NCBI GenBank assembly: GCA_041690495.1
Contig: JAWLHE010000002.1
Coordinates: 186,001 to 250,000 of the forward strand
Source of the DNA: DATAAP01 sp041690495
GTDB lineage: Bacteria > Pseudomonadota > Alphaproteobacteria > CACIAM-22H2
Direction: 5' to 3'
DNA: 64,000 bases
Shown here in pieces: positions 49,427 to 57,951 of the stretch (the stretch's first letter is position 1; each line of letters opens with the position of its first letter). The notes under the pieces are model-generated. The model was not told where the DNA came from and ran no database searches. It saw nothing but the letters and a program-made list of their open reading frames with translations. A program made the translations under genes and the position numbers.

Positions 49427-50827
49427 ATGCCTCTCAGGACTTCAGGGAAATGGGCGCCGGATACGTGGCGCGGCAAGCCGATCCGGCAGATGCCGGACTA
49501 TGGCGATACGGCCGCGCTCGAGGCGGTCGAGGGCAAGCTGAAGTCGTTTCCACCGCTGGTTTTCGCCGGCGAGGCGCGCGCGCTGAAGGCCGACCTGGCC
49601 AAGGTGGCGGCGGGCAAGGCAGTGCTGCTCCAGGGCGGCGACTGCGCCGAGAGCTTCGCCGAGTTCAGCGCCAACAACATCCGCGACACCTTCAAGGTGC
49701 TGCTGCAGATGACGGTCGTGCTGATGTATGCAGGCGGGCTGCCGGTGGTGAAGGTCGGCCGTATGGCCGGCCAGTTCGCCAAGCCGCGCTCCGCCGATAC
49801 AGAAACGGTCGGCGAGGTGACGCTGCCGGCCTATCGCGGCGACATCATCAACGGCATCGAGTTCACCGCCGAGGCGCGCAAACCCGACCCGAACCGCATG
49901 CTTCAGGTCTACAGCCAGGCGGCGGCGACGCTCAACCTGCTGCGCGCCTTTGCTCATGGCGGCTATGCCGACCTCCACCGCGTGCACGGCTGGACCCTGG
50001 GCTTCGTCGAGCGGAGTCCCGCCGCCGAGCGTTTCCGCGAGCTGGCCGACCGCATCACCGAGGCGCTGGTGTTCATGGAGGCGGCCGGGCTGACCTCGGA
50101 TGCGGCGCCGCAGATCCGGGAGGCGGACTTCTACACCTCGCACGAGGCGCTGCTGCTGCCCTACGAGCAGGCGATGACGCGCGTCGATTCCACCACCGGC
50201 GATTGGTACGACACCTCGGCGCATATGGTGTGGATCGGCGACCGTACGCGCCAGCCGGACGGCGCGCATGTCGAGTTCTGCCGCGGCATCAGGAACCCGC
50301 TCGGGCTCAAATGCGGACCGAGCACCGATCTCGACGAGCTGATCCGGCTGATCGACATCCTCAATCCCGACAACGAGCCGGGGCGGCTCACCCTGATCGC
50401 GCGCATGGGGCACGACAAGGCCGAGGCGAAACTGCCGCCGCTGGTGCGGCGCGTCGCGCGGGAAGGCCGCAACGTCGTGTGGTCGTGCGATCCGATGCAC
50501 GGCAACACGATCAAGTCGACCAGCGGCTACAAGACGCGGCCCTTCGACCGCATCCTGGCCGAGGTGCGAACGTTCTTCGCGGTGCACCGCGCCGAGGGCA
50601 CGCATGCCGGCGGCGTGCATTTCGAGATGACCGGCCAGAACGTGACGGAATGCACCGGCGGCGCCGAGGCGATCAGCGACACCGCACTGGCGGACCGCTA
50701 CCACACCCACTGCGACCCGCGGCTCAATGCGAGCCAGTCGCTCGAGCTGGCTTTCCTGATCGCCGAGGGACTCAAGGCCGAGCGCACGGATCTCGATGCG
50801 CGTCGCGCAGTCGGCGCTTCGGACTGA
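49427..50827 (+). CDS. Class II 3-deoxy-7-phosphoheptulonate synthase
   Basis: A 466-residue first enzyme of the shikimate pathway: condenses phosphoenolpyruvate and erythrose 4-phosphate. Sequence is plainly class II (plant-like): WAPDTWRGKPIRQMPDY, LQGGDCAESFAEFSANNIRD, RMAGQFAKPRS, SHEALLLPYEQ, VWSCDPMHGNT. It is the only shikimate gene seen and is followed 5 bases later by a nicotinate phosphoribosyltransferase gene. Confidence 0.96.
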   Translation: MPLRTSGKWAPDTWRGKPIRQMPDYGDTAALEAVEGKLKSFPPLVFAGEARALKADLAKVAAGKAVLLQGGDCAESFAEFSANNIRDTFKVLLQMTVVLMYAGGLPVVKVGRMAGQFAKPRSADTETVGEVTLPAYRGDIINGIEFTAEARKPDPNRMLQVYSQAAATLNLLRAFAHGGYADLHRVHGWTLGFVERSPAAERFRELADRITEALVFMEAAGLTSDAAPQIREADFYTSHEALLLPYEQAMTRVDSTTGDWYDTSAHMVWIGDRTRQPDGAHVEFCRGIRNPLGLKCGPSTDLDELIRLIDILNPDNEPGRLTLIARMGHDKAEAKLPPLVRRVAREGRNVVWSCDPMHGNTIKSTSGYKTRPFDRILAEVRTFFAVHRAEGTHAGGVHFEMTGQNVTECTGGAEAISDTALADRYHTHCDPRLNASQSLELAFLIAEGLKAERTDLDARRAVGASD

Positions 50828-50832
50828 GGACC

Positions 50833-52011
50833 GTGGACGACGGCCGGCGGAAAGGCGCGGGGGCGAAGGTTTCACCGGTCGCGGCCACTCCGTCGGCCGG
50901 TGACATTCCGAAGCTCACGGACCATTACTTCCTGCGCACCAAGGAGACGGTGCGCCGCTTCGGCGACAAGAAGGTCACCTACGCGGTGTTCATGCGCCGC
51001 CCGGTGGTGTGCGCGCTGCGCCTGGCAGTCGACTGGCTGAACGGCGTCGCCGCCGAACGCGGTATCGAGTTCGCAATCGACCAGCGCTACAAGGAAGGGG
51101 CGTGGGTCGGTGCCGGCGAGCCGATGCTCTACATCACGGGCTCGCTGCAGCAACTCGTCGATCTCGAGACGATCTATCTGCAGAAGGTCGGGCCGCCCTG
51201 CGTGGCGGCCTACAATGCCTATACGATGTGCGTCGACCTGCCGCGCGTGGCATTCCTGGCGATGGACGCGCGCCACTGTGCCGGCACCGAGATGGCCGAC
51301 ATGATGGCCTATGCGGCTTCGGTCGGCTCGGCGGCGGCGAAGCGCGAGGTGGGTGCGATCGGGTTCGTCGGCAATGCGACGGACGCGACCGCGCATTATT
51401 TCGGCCAGGCGCGCGGCAAGGGCACCATGCCGCATGCCATCATCGGCTATGCCGGTTCGACGCTGCGCGCGGCCGAGATGATGTGGGAGGCGTTCCCGAA
51501 CGACGAGCTGACGGTGCTGGTCGACTATTTCGGCCGCGAGGTCACCGACGCGCTCGCGGTCTGCCGGCGCTTTCCCGATCTCGCCGCCGCAGGCCGGCTC
51601 GGCGTACGTCTCGACACCCATGGCGGCCGCTACGTCGAGGGCCTCGACCTCGCCAAGGCCTATGCCGTGCTCGAGCGCAATGTGCCGGCCGCGATCCGCG
51701 GCTATCGCACCGAGGCCGAGCTGCGCCATCTCGTCGGCACCGGCGTATCGGCGGCGGCGATCTGGCACATGCGCGAGCAGCTCGACCAGGCAGGGTTCCC
51801 TGCCGTGCGCATTGTCGCGTCGTCCGGCTTCACCCCGGCGAAGTGCAAGACAATGGCCGTCGCCGATGTGCCGGTGAACGTGATCGGCACCGGCTCGTAT
51901 CTGCCGGAGACCTGGACCGAGACATATGCTACCGCCGACATCGTCGAGTATGACGGCAAGCCCTCGGTCAAGGTCGGCCGCGAGTTCCTCCTGCGCGAGC
52001 CCAGTGCCTGA
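50833..52011 (+). CDS. Nicotinate phosphoribosyltransferase
   Basis: A 392-residue enzyme of NAD salvage (nicotinate to nicotinate mononucleotide). Recognisable: LTDHYFLRTKETVRRFGDKKVTYAVFMRRP at the start (read in parts), ITGSLQQLVDLETIYLQKVG, and RHCAGTEMADMMAYAASVGS; C-terminal FTPAKCKTM-region binds PRPP in relatives. GTG start directly after a GAGGA ribosome-binding site. Co-transcribed with DAHP synthase (5-base gap). Confidence 0.88.
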   Translation: MDDGRRKGAGAKVSPVAATPSAGDIPKLTDHYFLRTKETVRRFGDKKVTYAVFMRRPVVCALRLAVDWLNGVAAERGIEFAIDQRYKEGAWVGAGEPMLYITGSLQQLVDLETIYLQKVGPPCVAAYNAYTMCVDLPRVAFLAMDARHCAGTEMADMMAYAASVGSAAAKREVGAIGFVGNATDATAHYFGQARGKGTMPHAIIGYAGSTLRAAEMMWEAFPNDELTVLVDYFGREVTDALAVCRRFPDLAAAGRLGVRLDTHGGRYVEGLDLAKAYAVLERNVPAAIRGYRTEAELRHLVGTGVSAAAIWHMREQLDQAGFPAVRIVASSGFTPAKCKTMAVADVPVNVIGTGSYLPETWTETYATADIVEYDGKPSVKVGREFLLREPSA

Positions 52012-52128
52012 CGCTCACGCATCGAGCCGGCGCGCCGCGCCGGCGAGGATCTGCCGGGCCGCAATCCTGGCCATGCGCCTGCTGCGGCCGGGCGCATATT
52101 CGGCCGCTGGCCGCGAGGACGGGACAAC

Positions 52129-52824
52129 ATGGCAACGAACGAAACCGCATTGATCGTCGGCGCCGGGCACGGACTGAGTGCCGCGCTCGCCCGGCTTTTC
52201 CTGAAGGACGGTATGCGCGTGGCGCTCGCCTCGCGCAGCGCCGCAAAGATCGACAAGGACATTCTCGAGGCAGGGGCGCGGGCATACCGCTGCGACGCCA
52301 GCCATCCGGCTGATGTTTCCGAGCTGTACCTGAGGGTCGAAAACGAGTTCGGCGCACCGGACCTGGTCATCTACAATGCCAGCTATCGCGCACGCGGGCC
52401 GCTGGTCGATCTCGACCCGGCCGAAGTCGAGCGCTCGCTGATGGTGGGTTGTTACGGCGGCTTCCTGGTGGCGCAGCAGGCGGCCAAGCGCATGCTCGCC
52501 AGGGGACGGGGCACGATCCTGTTCACCGGCGCCTCGGCGAGCGTGAAGGGCTATGCGCAGTCGGCGCCGTTCGCGATGGGCAAGTTCGGCCTGCGCGGCC
52601 TGGCCCAGAGCATGGCGCGCGAGCTGGCGCCACGAAACATCCACGTCGCGCATTTCGTCATCGACGGCGGCATTGCCGGCCCGGGTCAGGCCGGCGGGGA
52701 CGGCGGCGCCGACGCGATGCTCAGCCCGGCGGCGATCGCCGACACCTATCTGCATGTCCACCGCCAGCACCGCAGCGCGTGGACATGGGAAGTCGAGCTG
52801 CGGCCCTGGGTCGAAAAGTTCTAG
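52129..52824 (+). CDS. Short-chain dehydrogenase-like protein with Phe in place of catalytic Tyr
   Basis: A 231-residue SDR. Nucleotide binding GAGHGLSAALAR (near residue 11) and IYNASYRARG are normal, and the Ser of the triad is in FTGASAS. The YxxxK motif reads FAMGK, so the catalytic Tyr is Phe; the downstream REL-APRNIHVAHFVIDGG stretch is intact. Relatives in Hyphomicrobiales appear to share this change, so it is probably a non-classical or non-enzymatic SDR instead of a decayed one. Confidence 0.85.
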   Translation: MATNETALIVGAGHGLSAALARLFLKDGMRVALASRSAAKIDKDILEAGARAYRCDASHPADVSELYLRVENEFGAPDLVIYNASYRARGPLVDLDPAEVERSLMVGCYGGFLVAQQAAKRMLARGRGTILFTGASASVKGYAQSAPFAMGKFGLRGLAQSMARELAPRNIHVAHFVIDGGIAGPGQAGGDGGADAMLSPAAIADTYLHVHRQHRSAWTWEVELRPWVEKF

Positions 52825-52937
52825 CCGGCCTTGCCGCAACAGGCCTCGATCCGGTAGCGGTCCGGATCGACGACGAACGCAGCGTGATGGTTGTCGCCGT
52901 GGTCCTTGCGCAGTCCCGGCCTGCCGTTGTCGCGGCC
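52821..52937 (-). pseudogene. C-terminal remnant of a VOC-family (glyoxalase-like) gene
   Basis: The minus frame from about 52937 reads GRDNGRPGLRKDHGDNHHAA and then FVVDPDRYRIEACC before a TAG stop. This is the last third of a VOC/glyoxalase protein (the Asp-Pro-Asp-x-x-x-I-E end is typical). Upstream on the minus strand no family-like sequence remains. Its stop overlaps that of the SDR (convergent). Confidence 0.6.
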
Positions 52938-52982
52938 GTCGGCGCCGGTGCTGTGGTCCGCGGGCGACCTGCTGTCGGGCCG

Positions 52983-53132
52983 AAGTTCGTCCGGGTGCGC
53001 GCCTGCGCCAACGAGGAACGCCGGTGGCTCTTTCTCGACGACAGCAAGAGCGGGACACGGCGCTGGTGCTCGATGAGCATGTGCGGCAACCGCGCCAAGG
53101 CGCATCGCCACTACGCAAGGCAGAAGAAAGGC
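52983..53132 (+). pseudogene. C-terminal remnant of a CGNR zinc-finger gene
   Basis: The plus frame reads RACANEERRWLFLDDSKSG, then RRWCSMSMCGNRAKAHRHYA, the signature end of CGNR zinc-finger proteins. The N-terminal 130 or so residues are absent and the first CxxxxC pair has lost its second Cys (CANEER). The frame runs on without a stop after the motif, into the next gene in another frame, so it is a decayed fragment. Confidence 0.6.
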
Positions 53133-53143
53133 CGACTCGCCCG

Positions 53144-53566
53144 ATGGACATATCGGAACTGGAGGACAGGGATATCGCGGCGACCCTCTCGCTGTGGAAG
53201 CGCTGCAATCTCGTCGTTGCGCAGAACGATCCTCGCGCCGACATCGACCGCGCACGCGGGGCCGGTAATGCGGCCATCCTCGTCGGAAGAAGAGGCAACG
53301 CGGTCGTCGCCACCGCCATGGTCGGTTTCGACGGCCATCGCGGTTGGGTCTACTACCTTGCGGTCGACCCGGCATTGCAGAAATCCGGCATCGGCAAAGC
53401 GATGCTCGCCGCGGCCGAGCAATGGCTGCGTGCACGCGGAGCGCCGAAGCTGTTGCTGATGGTCGCCGAGGAGAACGCGGCCGCGTTCGGATTTTACAAG
53501 GCGATGGGCTTCGCGCGATCGCCGGTCGTCGTTCTGGGCAAGCGCCTCGACCGTGCCGGTCAGTAG
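53144..53566 (+). CDS. GNAT-family N-acetyltransferase
   Basis: A 140-residue acetyltransferase of the YpeA-like type: VYYLAVDPALQKSGIGKAML (acetyl-CoA-binding A motif) and LLLMVAEENAAAFGFYKAMGFAR (B motif). Acceptor is unknown. The stop overlaps by 7 bases the 3' end of the convergent transglutaminase-like gene. Confidence 0.9.
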   Translation: MDISELEDRDIAATLSLWKRCNLVVAQNDPRADIDRARGAGNAAILVGRRGNAVVATAMVGFDGHRGWVYYLAVDPALQKSGIGKAMLAAAEQWLRARGAPKLLLMVAEENAAAFGFYKAMGFARSPVVVLGKRLDRAGQ

Positions 53567-54219
53567 CGCAACGCGCTCTTCTCGTCGGGCGGCTCGTATT
53601 CGACCAGTCGGCCCGCGCCGACCTCGAACTTGTCGCGCGGGCGCAGGTGTTTCGACTGGGTGTGGTTGATCAGTGCGTAATGGCGGCAGTTGTCGAGCGC
53701 CTCCGCCACGTCCCAGCAGCCGTCTTCGGCGGTGACCCAGAGCTTCGGATCGAGACGGCTGAGGTCGAACGGCTTGGAATAGCGGCGCAGGCTCTTGTGC
53801 GCACGCAGGACGTATTCGTGGAAATACGACATGGCCAGCTCGCGCGGACTGCGATAGACGGGATCGCGCCAGCGCAGCCAGATATGATTGCTCTTCGAAA
53901 CCGCGCCCCAGCAGCCGCCGCGCTGGAACAGCGCCACGACATGGTCGTCGTCGCCGACCGCCTGGAAGTCCATCAGCAGCGGGCGCTCGCCGTTGATCCA
54001 GAACGCGCAGGCGGCGACGAAGGCGCCCTCGATGCAATGGGCGCGGCCGCGGCGCAAAGTTTCGGCGACGGACCAGCACGTGTCGCCCTCGGGCTCGAAA
54101 TTCGTCGGCAGCGACGTCACGAAGTCCTGGATCTTGTGCGGCGTCCGCAACCGCGCGAGCGTGGTCGCGTGCGCGCGCGACAGGCCGAGTTTCATTCCGA
54201 AGGAGATGCGCTTCTGCAT
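53560..54219 (-). CDS. Transglutaminase-like fold protein of unknown function
   Basis: A 219-residue cytoplasmic protein. The stretch DTCWSVAETLRRGRAHCIEGAF with a Cys (about residue 63), then DDDHVVALF with a His, and a later Asp fit a Cys-His-Asp transglutaminase/protease-like core. The remainder (SYFHEYVLRAHKSLRRY, CWDVAEALDNCRHYALIN) is conserved in look but unfamiliar. The start MQKRISFG fits the domain. Substrate unknown. Confidence 0.65.
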   Translation of the reverse strand: MQKRISFGMKLGLSRAHATTLARLRTPHKIQDFVTSLPTNFEPEGDTCWSVAETLRRGRAHCIEGAFVAACAFWINGERPLLMDFQAVGDDDHVVALFQRGGCWGAVSKSNHIWLRWRDPVYRSPRELAMSYFHEYVLRAHKSLRRYSKPFDLSRLDPKLWVTAEDGCWDVAEALDNCRHYALINHTQSKHLRPRDKFEVGAGRLVEYEPPDEKSALRY

Positions 54220-54387
54220 GGATACGAGTTCGCGGTCCTGTGATGTTGATCGTGCCGCGGCAGGCTCCCGCCGAATCGCGACGGAGAGGATTGTATCCCG
54301 AACGGGCACGATGCTGTCAGGTGAAAGTTCCGCGTGCGAATCTGATATCGATCAAGTGGCGAACATCAGCGCTCGCGCGGCGCGATG

Positions 54388-55413
54388 CTACGGCTGCGGC
54401 ACGAGCGCCGGCTCGCGGATTGGAAACGTCACGCGGAACGCCGCGCCGGTGCTGCGCACGAGCTCTATGTCGCCGTCGACCTGTTCGGCGAGCGCGCGAA
54501 CCAGGCGCAGGCCGAGCGGACGCTCCGAAATCTCCTGAGATACGCCGACGCCGTCGTCCTGCACCATCATGATCGCGTGATCGTCGCGACGATCCAGCGA
54601 GACTGCGACCGTTCCCTCGCGACCTTGGGGAAAGGCATGTTTGAACGCGTTGGTCAGCAGCTCGGTCAGGATCAGCGCTACGGGCACCGCGACATCGATC
54701 GTCACATGGATCGGGCGCGCATCGTGCCTCGCACGGATGCGTCCGCTGCGGTCGCCCAGCGCCTCGACCGTGTAGGCGCAGATCCGGCTCGACAGCTCCG
54801 CCAGATCGATCGTTTCCGACCCGCCGAGCATCAGCAGGTTGTAGATCTGGCCGATCGCCCAGACGCGCTGCGAGAGCCGGTCGAGATGCGGCTCGAAGTC
54901 GGGCGCAACCTCGCGCTTGCTCAGCCGAACCATGCTGGCGATGACCTGCAGGTTGTTCTTGACCCGGTGATGAACTTCCTTGGTGAGAACGAGCTGGCGC
55001 TCGAGCGCCGTGCGCAGAGCCTCCTCGGTCTCCTTCTGCCGCGTGATGTCCATGATGAGGCTGACGATGCGGCGCGGCGTGCCGTCGGGGTCGGTGACGA
55101 TTTCGCCGCGCGCCGCCAGCCAGCACACCCTGCCGTCCGGGTGGATGACACGGAACTCCCCCTGCCGCGGCGGCGTGCTGCCCTTCATCTTCTCGTCGAG
55201 CCGCTGCATCATCCGGGCGTGATCGTCGGGATGGACCCGCGCGAAGAAAGTCGAGCCGTCATCGCCGGCCTCGCCGGGCGCAAAGCCGAACAGCTCATCG
55301 ATGATGGCCGAACGCGAAACGATCCTGCTGGTCACCAGGTCGCGCTCCCACACCCCGATCCGCGTGGCCTCGAGGGCGAGCTTCAGTTTCGCGTATTCGG
55401 GATGGTCGCTCAT
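54388..55413 (-). CDS. PAS-containing histidine kinase (HisKA_2 type)
   Basis: A 341-residue cytoplasmic sensor kinase: PAS domain with PAC tail (about 5-128; FRVIHPDGRVCWLAARGEIV, MDITRQKETEEALR), dimerisation/phosphoacceptor HisKA_2 helix with VHHRVKNNLQVIASM (His149), then a HATPase (LILTELLTNAFKHAFP, DDGVGV, LGLRLVRAL). Such kinases act in the alphaproteobacterial general stress response or blue-light sensing; no flavin Cys is visible in the PAS. No response regulator is adjacent. Confidence 0.92.
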   Translation of the reverse strand: MSDHPEYAKLKLALEATRIGVWERDLVTSRIVSRSAIIDELFGFAPGEAGDDGSTFFARVHPDDHARMMQRLDEKMKGSTPPRQGEFRVIHPDGRVCWLAARGEIVTDPDGTPRRIVSLIMDITRQKETEEALRTALERQLVLTKEVHHRVKNNLQVIASMVRLSKREVAPDFEPHLDRLSQRVWAIGQIYNLLMLGGSETIDLAELSSRICAYTVEALGDRSGRIRARHDARPIHVTIDVAVPVALILTELLTNAFKHAFPQGREGTVAVSLDRRDDHAIMMVQDDGVGVSQEISERPLGLRLVRALAEQVDGDIELVRSTGAAFRVTFPIREPALVPQP

Positions 55414-55531
55414 CGTGCCGCTGCGGGATTGCACCGTGCCTTCAAGGTAATGCGGACGACGGCATCGTGGCAATTCCCGCGTGCCTGGTGGAGAATGTGC
55501 GGCATCGAGTCTCGATCTCTGGAGAATGCGC

Positions 55532-55939
55532 ATGCGACCGGTACCGCCGGGCACCAAGGGCCAGTTCGTCCTGGTCGTCGGGCATGAACACCTTGCCAGC
55601 CAGTTCAAGGATCCGCTTCTGCCGCCGGTGTTCGCGACGCCGATGATGGTGCTGATGATGGAGAACGCTGCGCTCAACGCGATTCGACCGTTCCTGGAGC
55701 AGGGCGAGAGCGCGGTCGGCACGGTCGTCAATGTCCGCCATCTCGCGGCGACGCCGGTGGGCATGCGCGTTCGCGCGGAGGCGGAGGTGGTGTCTGCCGA
55801 AGGCCGCAGCGTTGCGTTCAAGGTCAGCGCGTACGATGAGCACGAATTGATCGGCGACGGCACGCATGAGCGCGCCGTCATCGATCTCGCGCGTTTTCAC
55901 GCGCGGCTCGGGAAAAAGAGCGAAGCGTCCGCACGTTAG
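55532..55939 (+). CDS. Hotdog-fold thioesterase (FlK-like)
   Basis: A 135-residue hotdog protein: PPVFATPMMVLMMENAALNAIRPFL, GTVVNVRHLAATPVGMRVRAEAEV and DEHELIGDGTHERAVID (read in parts) match the fluoroacetyl-CoA thioesterase-like/thioesterase family. Likely clears a small acyl-CoA. The ATG at 55532 has GGAG eight bases upstream; another ATG six bases before is too close to it. Confidence 0.85.
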   Translation: MRPVPPGTKGQFVLVVGHEHLASQFKDPLLPPVFATPMMVLMMENAALNAIRPFLEQGESAVGTVVNVRHLAATPVGMRVRAEAEVVSAEGRSVAFKVSAYDEHELIGDGTHERAVIDLARFHARLGKKSEASAR

Positions 55940-55987
55940 CTCTGTTGACGACACGCCAGGCGCCGTCCGGCCGCGGGCAGCGCCGGC

Positions 55988-56164
55988 CTACAGGTCTGCC
56001 TGCGCGATCTCGATCAGCTCTGCGATGCGGGCGCGATCGGCGATCTGGTCGGCCATCAGCAGGGCGAGCTTGGCCAGAAAGACCTTGTCGCGGTCGCCTG
56101 CCGCATCGGTCGCGGCCGCCAGCGCCTCCCAGAACGCCTCGAGATCGTCTGTGGGCAGTCCCAT
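55988..56164 (-). CDS. DUF2783 small protein
   Basis: A 58-residue, helical acidic protein with DUF2783 character: MGLPTDDLEAFWEALAAATD, then FLAKLALLMADQI and ELIEIAQADL. It starts 7 bases after the FAD monooxygenase stop, its common neighbour in other alphaproteobacteria, and may be an accessory subunit or regulator of it. Confidence 0.85.
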   Translation of the reverse strand: MGLPTDDLEAFWEALAAATDAAGDRDKVFLAKLALLMADQIADRARIAELIEIAQADL

Positions 56165-56171
56165 CCTGTCC

Positions 56172-57827
56172 TCACTGTGCCAGCATGCGCCGGTAGGCCG
56201 CCGCGACCTTCTCGGCGTCGAAACGTTTCCAGCGCGCGGCGACGTGGCCATCGGGCCGGACCAGATAGACCGAGCCAGGCTGCCCGTCCAGCAATGCAGC
56301 GGCCCGCCCGCGGTGATCGAGGATATCGGCGCGGTTCGCTGGCTCCGCGCCATTGCCGATCGACACGACGTCGAGCGGGCCGTTCGTCCTGATGGTCTTC
56401 GGCGGGCCGAAGACGATGGCCGCCGGCTGGAGCCGGACAAGATCAAGGAGATGGGCGACATTTGCATGCGCGCCGTTTACGGTCATCACCGGGCCGGTCG
56501 GCAGCGTTGCGCCCGGCGGCGCGCCGCCCGACCAGGAATCCTCGTCCGGCGTGGACAGCGGCGAGGCGGGAAAGACGATGGCCGTGGTCTGGCGCGGATT
56601 GATCAGCGGGCGGGCGAAGGCCTGGCTGACGGCGAGGCTGAGCGCCGCATGCCGCATCAGGGCGAATCCCGCCGAAGGCGGCGTCATGAACAACGTGCTC
56701 TTGCGCGCCTGGGCGATGTTCTCGTGCGCCGCGAAAACCCGCTCGTGGCTGTAGCTGTCGAGCAGGCCGTCGCCGCCCCAGCCCTGCAGGACCGCCGCGA
56801 GCTTCCAGGCGAGGTTGCCGCTGTCGTCGATGCCGGAGTTGAGCCCGCGCACGCCGAAGATCGGCACGAGATGCGCGGCGTCGCCCGCGAACAGGATTCG
56901 GCCGTGCCCATGCCGGTAGCGGGGCAGGGTCAGGCAATGTGCCTTGTAGAGGCTGACCCAGATCAGCTCCCAGTCCTCCCGCTCGCCGATCATGGCGAGA
57001 TGCGCGCCGATCCGCGCGCGTACGCGCGCCTCGTCCTGCTCGGCCTCCGCGTCCTCGTCGTCGCGGAGCTGATAGTCGACGCGCCAGATGTCGTCGGGCT
57101 GGCGGTGCATGAGCACCGTCGAGCCCGGGTTCGACGGCGGGTCGAACCAGGCGCGCCGCTCGGTCGGGTGCTTCGAGCGCAGCCGGATATCGGCAATCAG
57201 GTAGCGACCCTCGTAGGAGTTGCCTTCGAGCTTCAGGCCGAGCTCCTGGCGGACGAAGGAGCGCGCTCCGTCGCAGGCGACGACGAAATCGGCCTCGGTA
57301 TCGTACTCGCCTTCCGGGGTGGCGATGCGCAGTCGGACGCCGTCCGGCTGCGCCTGCAGGGCCGTCACTTGCGAATGCCAGCGCAGCCCGATCTCCGGGG
57401 CGGCGAGCGCCGCATCGACGAGGTACTGCTCGAGATAGCATTGCTGCAGGTTGATCATCGGCGGATGCTTCTGGTCGTCGTCCATCGGCATCGCGAACCG
57501 CAGCACCTCCCTGTCACGGAAGAAGCTGCGGCCGCCGGTCCAGGCGAGGCCCTTGGCGAGCGCCGGCCCCGCGATGCCGTAGCGGTCCCAGATCTCGAGC
57601 GAGCGCCGCGAGGTGCAGGTGGCGCGGCTGCCGAAGCTGACCGCCCCGCGCGGCTCGATGATCGCGCAGGACACGCCGTATCGCGCCAGCCCTATCGCGA
57701 GCGTCAGGCCGACCGGTCCCGCGCCGACGATGACGACGCTGTGGCGGATGCGCCGGCCGTCGAGTTCCGGCGGCCGCGCGAAGCGATAGGTCGGGAAGTC
57801 ATGGTAGAAGCTGTGGCCCAGCGCCAT
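56172..57827 (-). CDS. FAD-dependent aromatic-type monooxygenase (MhpA/PHBH-like)
   Basis: A 551-residue flavin monooxygenase. FAD-binding VGAGPVGLTLAIGLARYGVSCAIIE, DG motif VACDGARSFVRQELG and the second FAD motif GRILFAGDAAHLVPIFGVRG are all intact, with a C-terminal thioredoxin-like stretch as in MhpA-type phenol hydroxylases. Likely hydroxylates an aromatic or heteroaromatic acid. It is followed by DUF2783 and divergent from a TRAP transporter, whose substrate might be the same (inference). Confidence 0.9.
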   Translation of the reverse strand: MALGHSFYHDFPTYRFARPPELDGRRIRHSVVIVGAGPVGLTLAIGLARYGVSCAIIEPRGAVSFGSRATCTSRRSLEIWDRYGIAGPALAKGLAWTGGRSFFRDREVLRFAMPMDDDQKHPPMINLQQCYLEQYLVDAALAAPEIGLRWHSQVTALQAQPDGVRLRIATPEGEYDTEADFVVACDGARSFVRQELGLKLEGNSYEGRYLIADIRLRSKHPTERRAWFDPPSNPGSTVLMHRQPDDIWRVDYQLRDDEDAEAEQDEARVRARIGAHLAMIGEREDWELIWVSLYKAHCLTLPRYRHGHGRILFAGDAAHLVPIFGVRGLNSGIDDSGNLAWKLAAVLQGWGGDGLLDSYSHERVFAAHENIAQARKSTLFMTPPSAGFALMRHAALSLAVSQAFARPLINPRQTTAIVFPASPLSTPDEDSWSGGAPPGATLPTGPVMTVNGAHANVAHLLDLVRLQPAAIVFGPPKTIRTNGPLDVVSIGNGAEPANRADILDHRGRAAALLDGQPGSVYLVRPDGHVAARWKRFDAEKVAAAYRRMLAQ

Positions 57828-57951
57828 CGACCCTGCCTTCCGGTGTGAACCGGTTTCTGACTATCGCCAAGCGCCGTTGCATGCAACGGGATGGACGCGC
57901 GCCGCGGGGCCGATTAGGCTCGGGAAAACGCTCTATCTCCAGGGAGAAACC

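Noticed and set aside
49450..52011. Single 853-codon frame suggesting a fused protein over DAHP synthase and nicotinate phosphoribosyltransferase
   Set aside because: The first part is a shadow frame of the DAHP synthase, which is read in another frame; the transferase has its own GTG and ribosome-binding site at 50833.
55866..57848. Plus-strand frame of 660 codons opposite the FAD monooxygenase
   Set aside because: Shadow of a gene with intact FAD motifs on the minus strand; the translation has the typical His/Arg/Asp-rich antisense composition.
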